A stretch of DNA of 17,716 nucleotides from an uncultured Pseudomonadota bacterium (lineage in GTDB: Bacteria; SAR324; NAC60-12). The stretch lies in the NCBI GenBank assembly GCA_913052275.1, contig CAJXDX010000020.1, positions 1 through 17,716 on the forward strand, in the 5' to 3' direction. A program made the position numbers and the translations under genes. Below the pieces are notes generated by a model that saw only the letters and a program-made list of their open reading frames with translations, did no database searches and had not been told where the DNA came from. This document shows, piece by piece, positions 1 to 6,948 of the stretch (position 1 is its first letter; each line of letters begins with the position of its first letter).

Positions 1-11
1 GTATAAGCAAC

Positions 12-1547
12 ATGCCAGTTCGAAGAAAAAGAGGAGGCGGACGAGCCGCCAGGAAAGCTGAGAGGACCTCATCGGTTACCAAAGGTGTTCCTTATATAAC
101 CCGCAAAGTTCCATTTTATGAAGTTCTGAATGAAGAAGGCTTGTCTCTAATTGAAAACAACGCTGATACAATACTGCAGGAAATTGGAGTTGAATTCAGA
201 GGAGACCAGGAAGCACTTGATTTATGGAAAGATGCAGGTGCGGATATTAACGGTGAGCGTGTACGAATTCCAAAAGGTTTATGCAAAAAACTTGTTCAGG
301 ACAGTGCGCCTGCAGAATTTATTCAACACGCACGCAATCCCGAAAGAAGCGTCCGGATTGGAGGTAAACACACTGTTTTAGTACCTGCTTACGGGTCACC
401 ATTTGTGAGAGACCTGGACAATGGTAGACGCTACGCGACTTTGGAAGATTTTCAAAATTTCGTCAAACTGGCTTATTCAACTCCTTACTTGCATCATTCT
501 GGTGGCACAATTTGCGAACCCGTAGAGCTGCCTGTAAATAAACGGCATTTAGACATGGTTTACACTCACATGCGATACAGTGACAAACCATTTATGGGTT
601 CTGTCACTGCACCGGAACGTGCACAAGACACAGTAGATATGGCCAAGGTGTTATTTGGAGAGTCATTTTTACAGGACAATACAGTTGTTATCAGTTTGAT
701 AAACGCTAATTCTCCATTGGTTTGGGACCAAACAATGATCGGCGCCTTAAAGGTATATGCAGTCAACAATCAAGCATGTGTAATTTCACCTTTTTGTATT
801 TCCGGAGCAATGTCGCCAGTAACAATTGCAGCAACTTCTGCACAGCTATATGCAGAAGCTTTATCCGGTATGGCATTCGCACAGCTGGTACGTCCTGGAG
901 CACCGGTAGTATTTGGCACATTTTCCAGTTCCATGTCAATGCAATCCGGAGCTCCGACTTTTGGTACTCCGGAACCGCAGCTTGTAATATATATTGTTGC
1001 CTCCTTAGCACGCAGGCTGGGCGTTCCTTTCCGGAGTGGAGGCGGTTTGAACAGCGCGAAAATTGCCGACGCCCAGGCAGCTTATGAGGCTGCAAACACT
1101 CTGCAGCATGCTATGCTTGCCGGGGTTAATTTCATGCTGCACACCACTGGCTGGCTGGAAGGAGGCCTGGTAATGAGCTACGAAAAGTTCATCATGGATA
1201 TGGACCAGGCAGGCATGATTCACAGCTTCCTGGAAGGAGTTGACCTTTCTGAAAATGGCCAGGGAATGGACGCACTTCGTGAAGTTGGTCCTGGTCAGCA
1301 TTTCCTTGATTGCGATCATACACGGGCAAATTTTGAAAAAGCATTTTTCCGTTCAAGTGTCTCAGACAATAACAGCTTTGAACAATGGGAAGCAGACGGC
1401 AGTTTGGACACTTCTCAGCGTGCAAACAAAATTTTCAAAAAAATGCTTGAAGAATATGAAATGCCAGCAATGGACACCGCTGTGAATGAGGCTCTTCTGG
1501 AATTTGTTCACAAAAGAAAAGAATCTTTTCCAGATTCAAACTATTGA
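12..1547 (+). CDS. mttB: MttB-family corrinoid methyltransferase, non-pyrrolysine (probable quaternary/tertiary amine demethylase)
   Basis: This 511-residue protein belongs to the trimethylamine methyltransferase MttB superfamily, whose members move a methyl group from a methylated amine to the cobalt of a corrinoid protein in the cytoplasm. The body (about residues 40-500) is expected to be a TIM barrel. Family-like stretches include the Gly-rich run before P320 and the loop near residues 341-355 (RSGGGLNSAK followed by DAQ). The frame is open with no in-frame amber codon, so it is not the pyrrolysine enzyme that uses trimethylamine. Known Pyl-free members such as Desulfitobacterium MtgB demethylate glycine betaine, so betaine or a similar substrate is inferred. 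The N-terminus is unusually basic (8 Arg/Lys in residues 4-18). The start is placed at ATG 12, but only 11 upstream bases are visible and that frame stays open, so an earlier start is possible. A dehydrogenase follows 30 bp downstream. Confidence 0.88.
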   Translation: MPVRRKRGGGRAARKAERTSSVTKGVPYITRKVPFYEVLNEEGLSLIENNADTILQEIGVEFRGDQEALDLWKDAGADINGERVRIPKGLCKKLVQDSAPAEFIQHARNPERSVRIGGKHTVLVPAYGSPFVRDLDNGRRYATLEDFQNFVKLAYSTPYLHHSGGTICEPVELPVNKRHLDMVYTHMRYSDKPFMGSVTAPERAQDTVDMAKVLFGESFLQDNTVVISLINANSPLVWDQTMIGALKVYAVNNQACVISPFCISGAMSPVTIAATSAQLYAEALSGMAFAQLVRPGAPVVFGTFSSSMSMQSGAPTFGTPEPQLVIYIVASLARRLGVPFRSGGGLNSAKIADAQAAYEAANTLQHAMLAGVNFMLHTTGWLEGGLVMSYEKFIMDMDQAGMIHSFLEGVDLSENGQGMDALREVGPGQHFLDCDHTRANFEKAFFRSSVSDNNSFEQWEADGSLDTSQRANKIFKKMLEEYEMPAMDTAVNEALLEFVHKRKESFPDSNY

Positions 1548-1577
1548 GAAAAAAATAATTTCAGTTTACAGGTTTTA

Positions 1578-3995
1578 ATGGAATCCCATGCAAAGGCTGT
1601 TGTTATCGGAGGAGGTGTCGTTGGCTGTTCCATACTGTTTCATCTGGCTAAATTCGGCTGGAAGGATGTAGTTCTACTGGAAAGGAATGAATTGACTTCC
1701 GGGTCCAGCTGGCATGCAGCGGGGCAGATTCACACCATCAGTTCTGATCCCAATATCAGCCGTCTGCAAGGTTATACCATTAACCTTTATAAAGAAATTG
1801 AAGAAACTTCAGGTCATTCTATTGGAATGCACGCTACCGGAGGTTTCTACCTTGCGTCAAATCAAACCTGGTATGACTACCTAAAACGTGAGCGTTCTAA
1901 GGCCCGCTACATGGGTCTCAATCAGGAATTTATATCTGTCAAGGAAGCCGCGGAACGTCACCCTTTAATTGACCCCAAACACTATCTTGCCGCATTATGG
2001 GATGATCTTGATGGAGACATTGACCCATCTGGAGTGACTTATGCCTTTGCAAAATCAGCCAGGGTACACGGTGCCAAGTATTATACCCATTCACCCGTGA
2101 TTGAAACAAATCAGCGCACTAACGGATCCTGGGATGTTGTGACTCCAAACGGTACCATCAATGCTGAAATGATAGTAAACTGCGGCGGTCTTTGGGCCCG
2201 AGAAGTAGGACATCTTTCCGGAATTGACCTTCCTGTGCAGCCTATGGAGCATCATTATCTGATTACTGAGGAAATTGCTGAAATAAAATCCCGAGATCCA
2301 GAAAATCGATTGCCGGCCGGAATTGATTATGAAGGCAATATCTATTTCCGCCAGGAACAACAGGGGATGCTTCTGGGGACTTATGAGCCTGCAGCTACTC
2401 CCTGGAAAATCAGTGGCACTCCGGCTGATTTTGGACACGATTTGCTCCCTCCTGATCTTGATCGCATTTCCGATCGATTAAATATGAGTTTTGAGCGAAT
2501 TCCTGCGCTTGCGGAGGCGGGCATCAAGGATGTAATTAATGGCCCATTTACATTTGGACCTGACGGCAACCCGATGATCGGTCCGATCCCTGGTATGAAA
2601 AATTACTGGGTTGCAGTAGGTGTGATGGCTGGATTTTGTCAGGGCGGTGGAGTTGGATTGTCAATGGCTGAATGGATGATTGACGGCGAACCTTCGATTG
2701 ATGTATGGGCCATGGATGTGGCTCGCTTTGGTGACTTTGCAACTCCAGGCTGGGGCACAATAAAATCGTCTGAAAACTATGAACGTCGGTTTGTGATGAC
2801 CTTTCCTAACGAAACTCTTCCGAAAGGACGCATGCAAAAAACAACTGCCCTGTTTGATCGTTTGACCTCAAAGGGTGCCGTCTGGGATCAAGGTTTTGGT
2901 CTTGAGAGTGCCTTGTGGTTTGCTGACAGACCTGAAGATGCTCATGAAGACCCAACTTTTCACCGTTCACGTGCCCACAAATATGTGGCACGTGAAGTAA
3001 AGGCAGTCAGGGAAAATGTAGGCGGAATAGAAATCGCCAATTATGCAAAACATCAGTTTAAAGGCCCAGGGGCTCGTGACTTCCTTAACTATGTTCTGGC
3101 AGGCAGACTTCCAAGCCCTGGGCGCATCAATCTTACTCCTATGTTAACTTCCAAGGGGAAACTATATGGAGATTTAACGGTTGCCTGTATGGAAGATGAA
3201 TATTTCATTCTTTTCGGATCCGGATTGATGCAGGAAGCACATCGACGCTGGTTTGAAAAAAGATTGCCTGAAAATGGAGTTTCATATGCAAACCGTTCAG
3301 ATGATTATCACGGTGTGGCTATTTCAGGTCCAAAATCTCGGGAATTGCTGAAGCGAATTACAAGAGATGATGTTTCTAAGGGATCGTTCAGGTTCAGAGA
3401 TATTCGCCAGACTTATGTAGGCGATGTCCCCGCAATCATAATCAGGATGAGTTTTTCCGGAGAGCTGGGTTATGAAATTTACTGCAAACCACATTACCTT
3501 ATTAAACTTGCAGAAAATATTGAAGAAGCAGGGGAGGATCTTGGATTTTGCTGGTATGGAGCTCGAGCATCGCTTTCAATGCGATTGGAAAAACAATGGG
3601 GAGTCTGGACACTGGATTTTCGTCCGGATTTTACTGCGGCTGAATCCGGACTTGATGCCTTCATTGATTGGAATAAGGACTTCATCGGAAAGGAAGCCGC
3701 TCAAAGAGAACACCGAAACGGGACTAAACAAAAACTTGTCACATTGACAATTGAGAGTGAAGAAATAGATGTTTCAAATGACGAAGCTATTCTGAAAAAT
3801 GGAGAGTCAATAGGATATATTTCTTCCGGAGGGTATGCACACTACGTAAAAAAATCGGTTGCACTTGGCTATGTTCCTACTGAACATTCGAAACATGGAA
3901 CAAAGGTACAGGTGGAAATACTGGGTGAAATGTACAATGCAGAAGTTCAGGGGGCATCTCTTTATGACCCTGATGGTACACGGATGAGAGAGTAA
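1578..3995 (+). CDS. FAD-dependent dehydrogenase fused to GcvT domain (dimethylglycine/sarcosine dehydrogenase family)
   Basis: An 805-residue, two-part enzyme. The N-terminal half is a DAO-type FAD oxidoreductase with dinucleotide motif GGGVVG (residues 11-16) and the SSWHAAG signature (43-49). His46 of that signature aligns with the His that carries covalent FAD in mitochondrial DMGDH and SARDH. The C-terminal half (from about residue 440) is an aminomethyltransferase (GcvT)-like, THF-binding domain, with the family stretch FSGELGYEIY near residue 630. Proteins of this architecture oxidise an N-methyl group and pass the carbon to THF as 5,10-methylene-THF, usually giving electrons to ETF rather than oxygen. 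The length fits the family. It lies 30 bp after the MttB-like gene with only a weak CAGG-like ribosome site, suggesting co-transcription. Dimethylglycine is the likely substrate because a separate sarcosine-type complex is encoded downstream; sarcosine cannot be excluded. Confidence 0.87.
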   Translation: MESHAKAVVIGGGVVGCSILFHLAKFGWKDVVLLERNELTSGSSWHAAGQIHTISSDPNISRLQGYTINLYKEIEETSGHSIGMHATGGFYLASNQTWYDYLKRERSKARYMGLNQEFISVKEAAERHPLIDPKHYLAALWDDLDGDIDPSGVTYAFAKSARVHGAKYYTHSPVIETNQRTNGSWDVVTPNGTINAEMIVNCGGLWAREVGHLSGIDLPVQPMEHHYLITEEIAEIKSRDPENRLPAGIDYEGNIYFRQEQQGMLLGTYEPAATPWKISGTPADFGHDLLPPDLDRISDRLNMSFERIPALAEAGIKDVINGPFTFGPDGNPMIGPIPGMKNYWVAVGVMAGFCQGGGVGLSMAEWMIDGEPSIDVWAMDVARFGDFATPGWGTIKSSENYERRFVMTFPNETLPKGRMQKTTALFDRLTSKGAVWDQGFGLESALWFADRPEDAHEDPTFHRSRAHKYVAREVKAVRENVGGIEIANYAKHQFKGPGARDFLNYVLAGRLPSPGRINLTPMLTSKGKLYGDLTVACMEDEYFILFGSGLMQEAHRRWFEKRLPENGVSYANRSDDYHGVAISGPKSRELLKRITRDDVSKGSFRFRDIRQTYVGDVPAIIIRMSFSGELGYEIYCKPHYLIKLAENIEEAGEDLGFCWYGARASLSMRLEKQWGVWTLDFRPDFTAAESGLDAFIDWNKDFIGKEAAQREHRNGTKQKLVTLTIESEEIDVSNDEAILKNGESIGYISSGGYAHYVKKSVALGYVPTEHSKHGTKVQVEILGEMYNAEVQGASLYDPDGTRMRE

Positions 3996-4229
3996 GAGTA
4001 ATTAATGAAATGAAAAAAATTTATTTGAAAATAATTCAGAATTTAAGGACTATACATACGGAAATAACCAAAATTAATGGTACAAATCCGAATTTAAGAG
4101 TCTGAATGTCAGCCTGGTATATAATCTTGTCAGGTAGACACATGAACTCAGCAGTCCAGCATTCATTTTTTGCAGACCCATAAGCTGACTGTCTGAGAAC
4201 AATTAATAACCAAACTCAAGGGGTAAGCT
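3996..4229 (+). promoter_or_regulatory. 234-bp intergenic region with probable promoter for the corrinoid-protein gene
   Basis: This is the longest gap between genes in the window. It is A/T-rich and holds a perfect TATAAT at 4120-4125 inside TGGTATATAAT, about 105 bp before the corrinoid-protein start. No good TTGACA box lies 16-18 bp upstream, so recognition would have to rely on an extended -10 or an activator. A 9-bp direct repeat lies just upstream of this element. No hairpin with a U-run follows the upstream gene, and the conserved pieces of a cobalamin riboswitch were looked for and not seen. Confidence 0.4.
4039..4098 (+). repeat. 9-bp direct repeat GAATTTAAG, possible operator pair
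   Basis: GAATTTAAG occurs at 4039-4047 and again at 4090-4098, exactly identical, with starts 51 bp apart, close to five DNA turns. The second copy ends 21 bp before the TATAAT at 4120 and so occupies the -35 region. A paired binding site for a regulator is one reading. In A/T-rich DNA a 9-mer repeat may also be chance. Confidence 0.3.
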
Positions 4230-4961
4230 ATGAGTGAAGAAGAAAAAGATCTGCTTGAAGACGAAGAAGAATTAGATTTGTCCTCTCTTTCGGATGAGGA
4301 TCTAGTCCTTCAGATGCATGACGACCTCTACGATGGACTTAGAGAGGAAATCGAAGAAGGGACAAATATTTTGCTGGAACGCGGTTGGACTCCTGATGCA
4401 GTTCTGAGTGAAGCATTGGTGGAAGGTATGCGCATTGTGGGGATCGATTTCCGGGATGGGATTTTGTTTGTTCCGGAAGTTCTTCTTTCCGCAAATGCTA
4501 TGAAAGGCGGGATGGCAATACTGCGTCCTTTGCTCGCAGAAACTGGAGCGCCTCCGGTTGGGAAAGCAGTTATTGGTACCGTCAAAGGGGACATTCACGA
4601 TATAGGCAAAAACCTTGTGGGAATGATGTGGGAAGGCGCCGGATTTGAAGTTATAGATATCGGCATCAATAATCCTGTTGAAAATTATCTTGAGGCGATT
4701 GAAGAACACAAACCGGACATCCTGGGCATGTCGGCATTGCTGACCACAACTATGCCCTATATGAAAGTAGTGATAGAAGAACTTGTAAACAAAGGTATCC
4801 GCAATGATCTGATAGTTCTTGTTGGGGGGGCGCCTTTGAACGAAGAATTTGGACAGGCCATTGGAGCCGATGCATATTGCCGTGATGCTGCTGTAGCTGT
4901 CGAAACAGCGAAGGCAATGATTGACCAAAAAAGAGAGAATGCCGGTTCTAAGGCGGCATAA
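4230..4961 (+). CDS. Corrinoid (B12-binding) methyl carrier protein, MtbC/MttC type, with acidic N-terminal tail
   Basis: This 243-residue protein is the cobalamin-carrying shuttle between the MttB-like methyltransferase and the THF methyltransferase. It has the standard layout: a helical B12-binding-2 cap (about residues 25-105) and a Rossmann B12-binding domain (about 110-235). The DxHxxG motif, GDIHDIG (120-126), supplies His123 as the lower cobalt ligand. The supporting S169 and GG199-200 stretches match the family. The start is well supported by AAGGGG at 4218-4223, six bases before the ATG and one of the strongest ribosome sites in the window. An oddity is the first 24 residues, where 13 are Asp or Glu, an extension ahead of the cap domain. 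DUF1638, PF13769 and MeTr genes follow closely, consistent with one methyl-transfer unit. Confidence 0.93.
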   Translation: MSEEEKDLLEDEEELDLSSLSDEDLVLQMHDDLYDGLREEIEEGTNILLERGWTPDAVLSEALVEGMRIVGIDFRDGILFVPEVLLSANAMKGGMAILRPLLAETGAPPVGKAVIGTVKGDIHDIGKNLVGMMWEGAGFEVIDIGINNPVENYLEAIEEHKPDILGMSALLTTTMPYMKVVIEELVNKGIRNDLIVLVGGAPLNEEFGQAIGADAYCRDAAVAVETAKAMIDQKRENAGSKAA

Positions 4962-4988
4962 TTATGCACACTGATTCGATTTATCAAT

Positions 4989-5690
4989 ATGAAAGCTGTG
5001 AATAATCGACGTCGCCGCGGAGGGAAATATTATCAAGTAAGTTCCAGAATTCGAACTGAACCGAAACCTGATTTGTGGGCCGAAAGATTTGAGAAGTCAG
5101 ATAAAATTCTGGTGATAGCCTGCGGAGCTCTGGCCAAAGAAATAACTGCATTGATTCGAATGAATAACTGGACTCATTTACAATTACGCTATCTTCCTGC
5201 AAAACTTCACAATGAACCGAAAAATATTCCTCAAAATATTCGGAAAAATTTGATGAATGCCCAAAATAAATTTTCTCAAATATTTATCGGCTATGCAGAT
5301 TGTGGAACCGGAGGAAAACTTGATTCTCTGCTGGACGAATTCGGTGTGCAACGCTTGCCGGGAGCACATTGCTATGAGTTTTTTTCCAGCAGTCAGTCCT
5401 TCAGCAAAATGCTTGAAGAAGAACCCGGAAGTTTTTTTCTGACAGATTTTCTGGTGAAAAGTTTTGAAAAACTAATCTGGCAGGGATTGAAAATAAACAG
5501 TCATCCGGAATTACTCAATATATATTTCAGGCATTATAAAAGGTTAGTCTATTTGGGCCAAACAGAGAATCAGGCCCTGCAAACACAGGCTCAGGAAATT
5601 GCACAAAGATTGGGGCTTAATTATTTATATCGATTCACCGGATACGGGGCACTAACCCCAGCTCTTTCAGATTTAACTGCAACTGCTTAA
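4989..5690 (+). CDS. DUF1638 protein, candidate accessory factor for corrinoid methyl transfer
   Basis: This 233-residue protein is recognised as DUF1638 by its opening strand and VIACGALAKE (residues 42-51), by YLPAKLHNEP (68-77) and by GYADCGTGG (101-109). Its biochemical function is not established as far as I know. Relatives are often found beside corrinoid methyltransferase genes, including in methanogens. Cys45, His74, Cys105, His127 and Cys128 sit in conserved-looking motifs and could bind a metal or thiolate-dependent cofactor; that is inference. There is no signal peptide or membrane segment. The N-terminus has an RRRR run (7-10). The gene starts 27 bp after the corrinoid-protein stop with only a weak ribosome site, and the next gene starts 3 bp after its own stop, so it is probably translated as part of the same operon. 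Confidence 0.8.
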   Translation: MKAVNNRRRRGGKYYQVSSRIRTEPKPDLWAERFEKSDKILVIACGALAKEITALIRMNNWTHLQLRYLPAKLHNEPKNIPQNIRKNLMNAQNKFSQIFIGYADCGTGGKLDSLLDEFGVQRLPGAHCYEFFSSSQSFSKMLEEEPGSFFLTDFLVKSFEKLIWQGLKINSHPELLNIYFRHYKRLVYLGQTENQALQTQAQEIAQRLGLNYLYRFTGYGALTPALSDLTATA

Positions 5691-5693
5691 TTT

Positions 5694-5999
5694 ATGGCAA
5701 AATCAACAATTATTTTCTGGCGTGATATTCCATCGCAGGTAGTTGTTAAACAAGGACGTACTTCTGCCAAGGCTCAATTGTCTAAACGTTTTATGGAGGC
5801 AATTGATAAAGCGGCCATGCGTGCAGGTCGTCAGGGCAGCAAGGAGTATCTTGAAGACTGGCGACGGGAAATTGAGACCTGCCAGGGCGATCCAAAAACT
5901 GTTGCAAATACCATAGCTCAGGAATTGGAGCAAAAGTATTCTGACGATATCTTGAAAGCAATGGTAAAAAACAAAGGCCTTAAAACCGACCAAACTTAA
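5694..5999 (+). CDS. Small PF13769 ('virulence factor') family protein
   Basis: A 101-residue, charged, soluble protein beginning MAKSTIIFWRDIPSQVVVKQ. This resembles the PF13769 family, named 'virulence factor' from an old association. Nothing here suggests virulence. There are no membrane segments; one cysteine (in IETCQGDP, about residue 62) is visible. The C-terminal third looks helical and charged. It is packed between DUF1638 (3 bp upstream) and the methyl-THF methyltransferase (20 bp downstream). From memory the same trio recurs in alphaproteobacterial C1 clusters, so a role in assembling, protecting or reactivating the corrinoid methyltransferase system is a reasonable hypothesis. The family call is moderately sure; the function is unknown. 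Confidence 0.68.
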   Translation: MAKSTIIFWRDIPSQVVVKQGRTSAKAQLSKRFMEAIDKAAMRAGRQGSKEYLEDWRREIETCQGDPKTVANTIAQELEQKYSDDILKAMVKNKGLKTDQT

Positions 6000-6019
6000 A
6001 CATTAAAGATATAAATAAA

Positions 6020-6925
6020 ATGACAAAAACCGTAGTTAGTTCTGCAACAAAAGAAGTTGTGATTGGATTTGATCAACCTTTCGTGATGATTGGTGAACGG
6101 ATCAATCCAACCGGCAGAAAATTGCTTGCAGAAGAAATGTCAAAAGGTGATTTCAGCAGAGTTGAGCAAGACACGCTGGCACAAGTAGCCGCGGGGGCAC
6201 AAATGCTGGATGTTAATGCAGGAATTCCACTGGCAGATGAACCAAAAATTCTGGCTGAGACAATTAAACTTGTGCAGTCACTTACAGACGTCCCTCTTTC
6301 CATCGATTCATCTATCGTGGCCGCCCTTCAAGCAGGATTGGAAGTTTATCAAGGCAAGGCTTTATTGAATTCAGTCACCGGTGAAGAAGAACGGCTTGAA
6401 TCAGTATTGCCCCTTGTCAAAAAATACGGTTGTGCTGTTGTTGCAATTTCCAACGATGAAACAGGGATTTCAGAAGATCCCAACGTACGTTTTGAAGTAG
6501 CAAAAAAAATTGTTTACCGTGCCAAAGATTACGGGATCCCAAGCTCAGATATAGTTGTTGATCCCCTTGTGATGCCAATCGGTGCACTCAATTCTGCTGG
6601 TATGCAGGTGATTAAGCTGGTCAGGCGTTTACAGGAAGAATTAAAAGTAAACACCACTTGTGGTGCCTCCAACGTTAGTTTTGGTTTGCCGAATCGTAAT
6701 GGAATTAATGCTGCCTTCCTGACCATGGCCATTGCCTCAGGTCTTACCTCAGCAATAACCAACCCTTTACACGAATCAGTGATGCAGGCAGTACTGGGTG
6801 CTGATGTAATGATGGGGAATGACCCGAACTGCGTAAGATGGATAAAGAGATACAGACAGCCCGTGAATGCAGGTGAAGCTGGTGGAAGAAGAGAGAAAAG
6901 ACGTCTTAGAGTCAAACGTGCTTAG
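6020..6925 (+). CDS. Methyl-THF:corrinoid protein methyltransferase (pterin-binding, MeTr/MtgA/AcsE type)
   Basis: A 301-residue pterin-binding TIM-barrel protein. Visible signatures are GERINPTGRK (25-34), DVNAG (64-68), SIDSS (94-98), NSVTGEEER (117-125), DPLVMPIG (181-188) and GASNVSFGLPNR (215-226), all typical of the methyl-THF:corrinoid methyltransferase group rather than of dihydropteroate synthase. In the inferred pathway it takes the methyl group from the corrinoid protein and makes 5-methyl-THF, the direction described for MtgA in betaine use. The last 12 residues are very basic (8 Arg/Lys in 290-301), a tail beyond the barrel. The start follows the PF13769 gene by 20 bp with a poor ribosome site. 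Methyl-THF would still need MTHFR, which is not in the window, to enter oxidation. Confidence 0.9.
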   Translation: MTKTVVSSATKEVVIGFDQPFVMIGERINPTGRKLLAEEMSKGDFSRVEQDTLAQVAAGAQMLDVNAGIPLADEPKILAETIKLVQSLTDVPLSIDSSIVAALQAGLEVYQGKALLNSVTGEEERLESVLPLVKKYGCAVVAISNDETGISEDPNVRFEVAKKIVYRAKDYGIPSSDIVVDPLVMPIGALNSAGMQVIKLVRRLQEELKVNTTCGASNVSFGLPNRNGINAAFLTMAIASGLTSAITNPLHESVMQAVLGADVMMGNDPNCVRWIKRYRQPVNAGEAGGRREKRRLRVKRA

Positions 6926-6939
6926 TGCAGTTAACATAT

Positions 6940-6945
6940 GGAGAG
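6940..6945 (+). promoter_or_regulatory. Ribosome binding site fixing the serine dehydratase start
   Basis: GGAGAG sits immediately upstream of ATG 6949. It decides against an upstream GTG at 6925 that is in frame but overlaps the stop codon of the previous gene and would add eight residues not typical of the family. Confidence 0.75.
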
Positions 6946-6948
6946 AAA

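Noticed and set aside
12..1547. Pyrrolysine-containing trimethylamine methyltransferase
   Set aside because: There is no in-frame TAG inside the gene and no pyl genes are visible.
4106..4183. 25-codon ATG-started frame in the gap before the corrinoid-protein gene
   Set aside because: No ribosome binding site, it overlaps the likely -10 element, and its composition is unremarkable; a chance frame is more likely.
3996..4229. Cobalamin riboswitch upstream of the corrinoid-protein gene
   Set aside because: Expected from the B12-dependent context, but the B12-box type sequence and the G/C-rich conserved core are not present in this A/T-rich stretch.
4302..4928. Long (208-codon) open frame on the minus strand opposite the corrinoid-protein gene
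   Set aside because: It lies wholly within a gene with clear B12-binding motifs, its translation has no recognisable domain and is rich in Cys, His and Asn in a shadow-frame way.
5694..5999. Virulence role for the PF13769 protein
   Set aside because: The name is historical; the location inside a methyl-transfer operon and the absence of secretion or toxin features give no support.
6925..6948. GTG 6925 as the start of the serine dehydratase
   Set aside because: It overlaps the preceding stop codon, has no ribosome site, and adds residues before the conserved MNISVFDLFK opening; ATG 6949 has GGAGAG just upstream.
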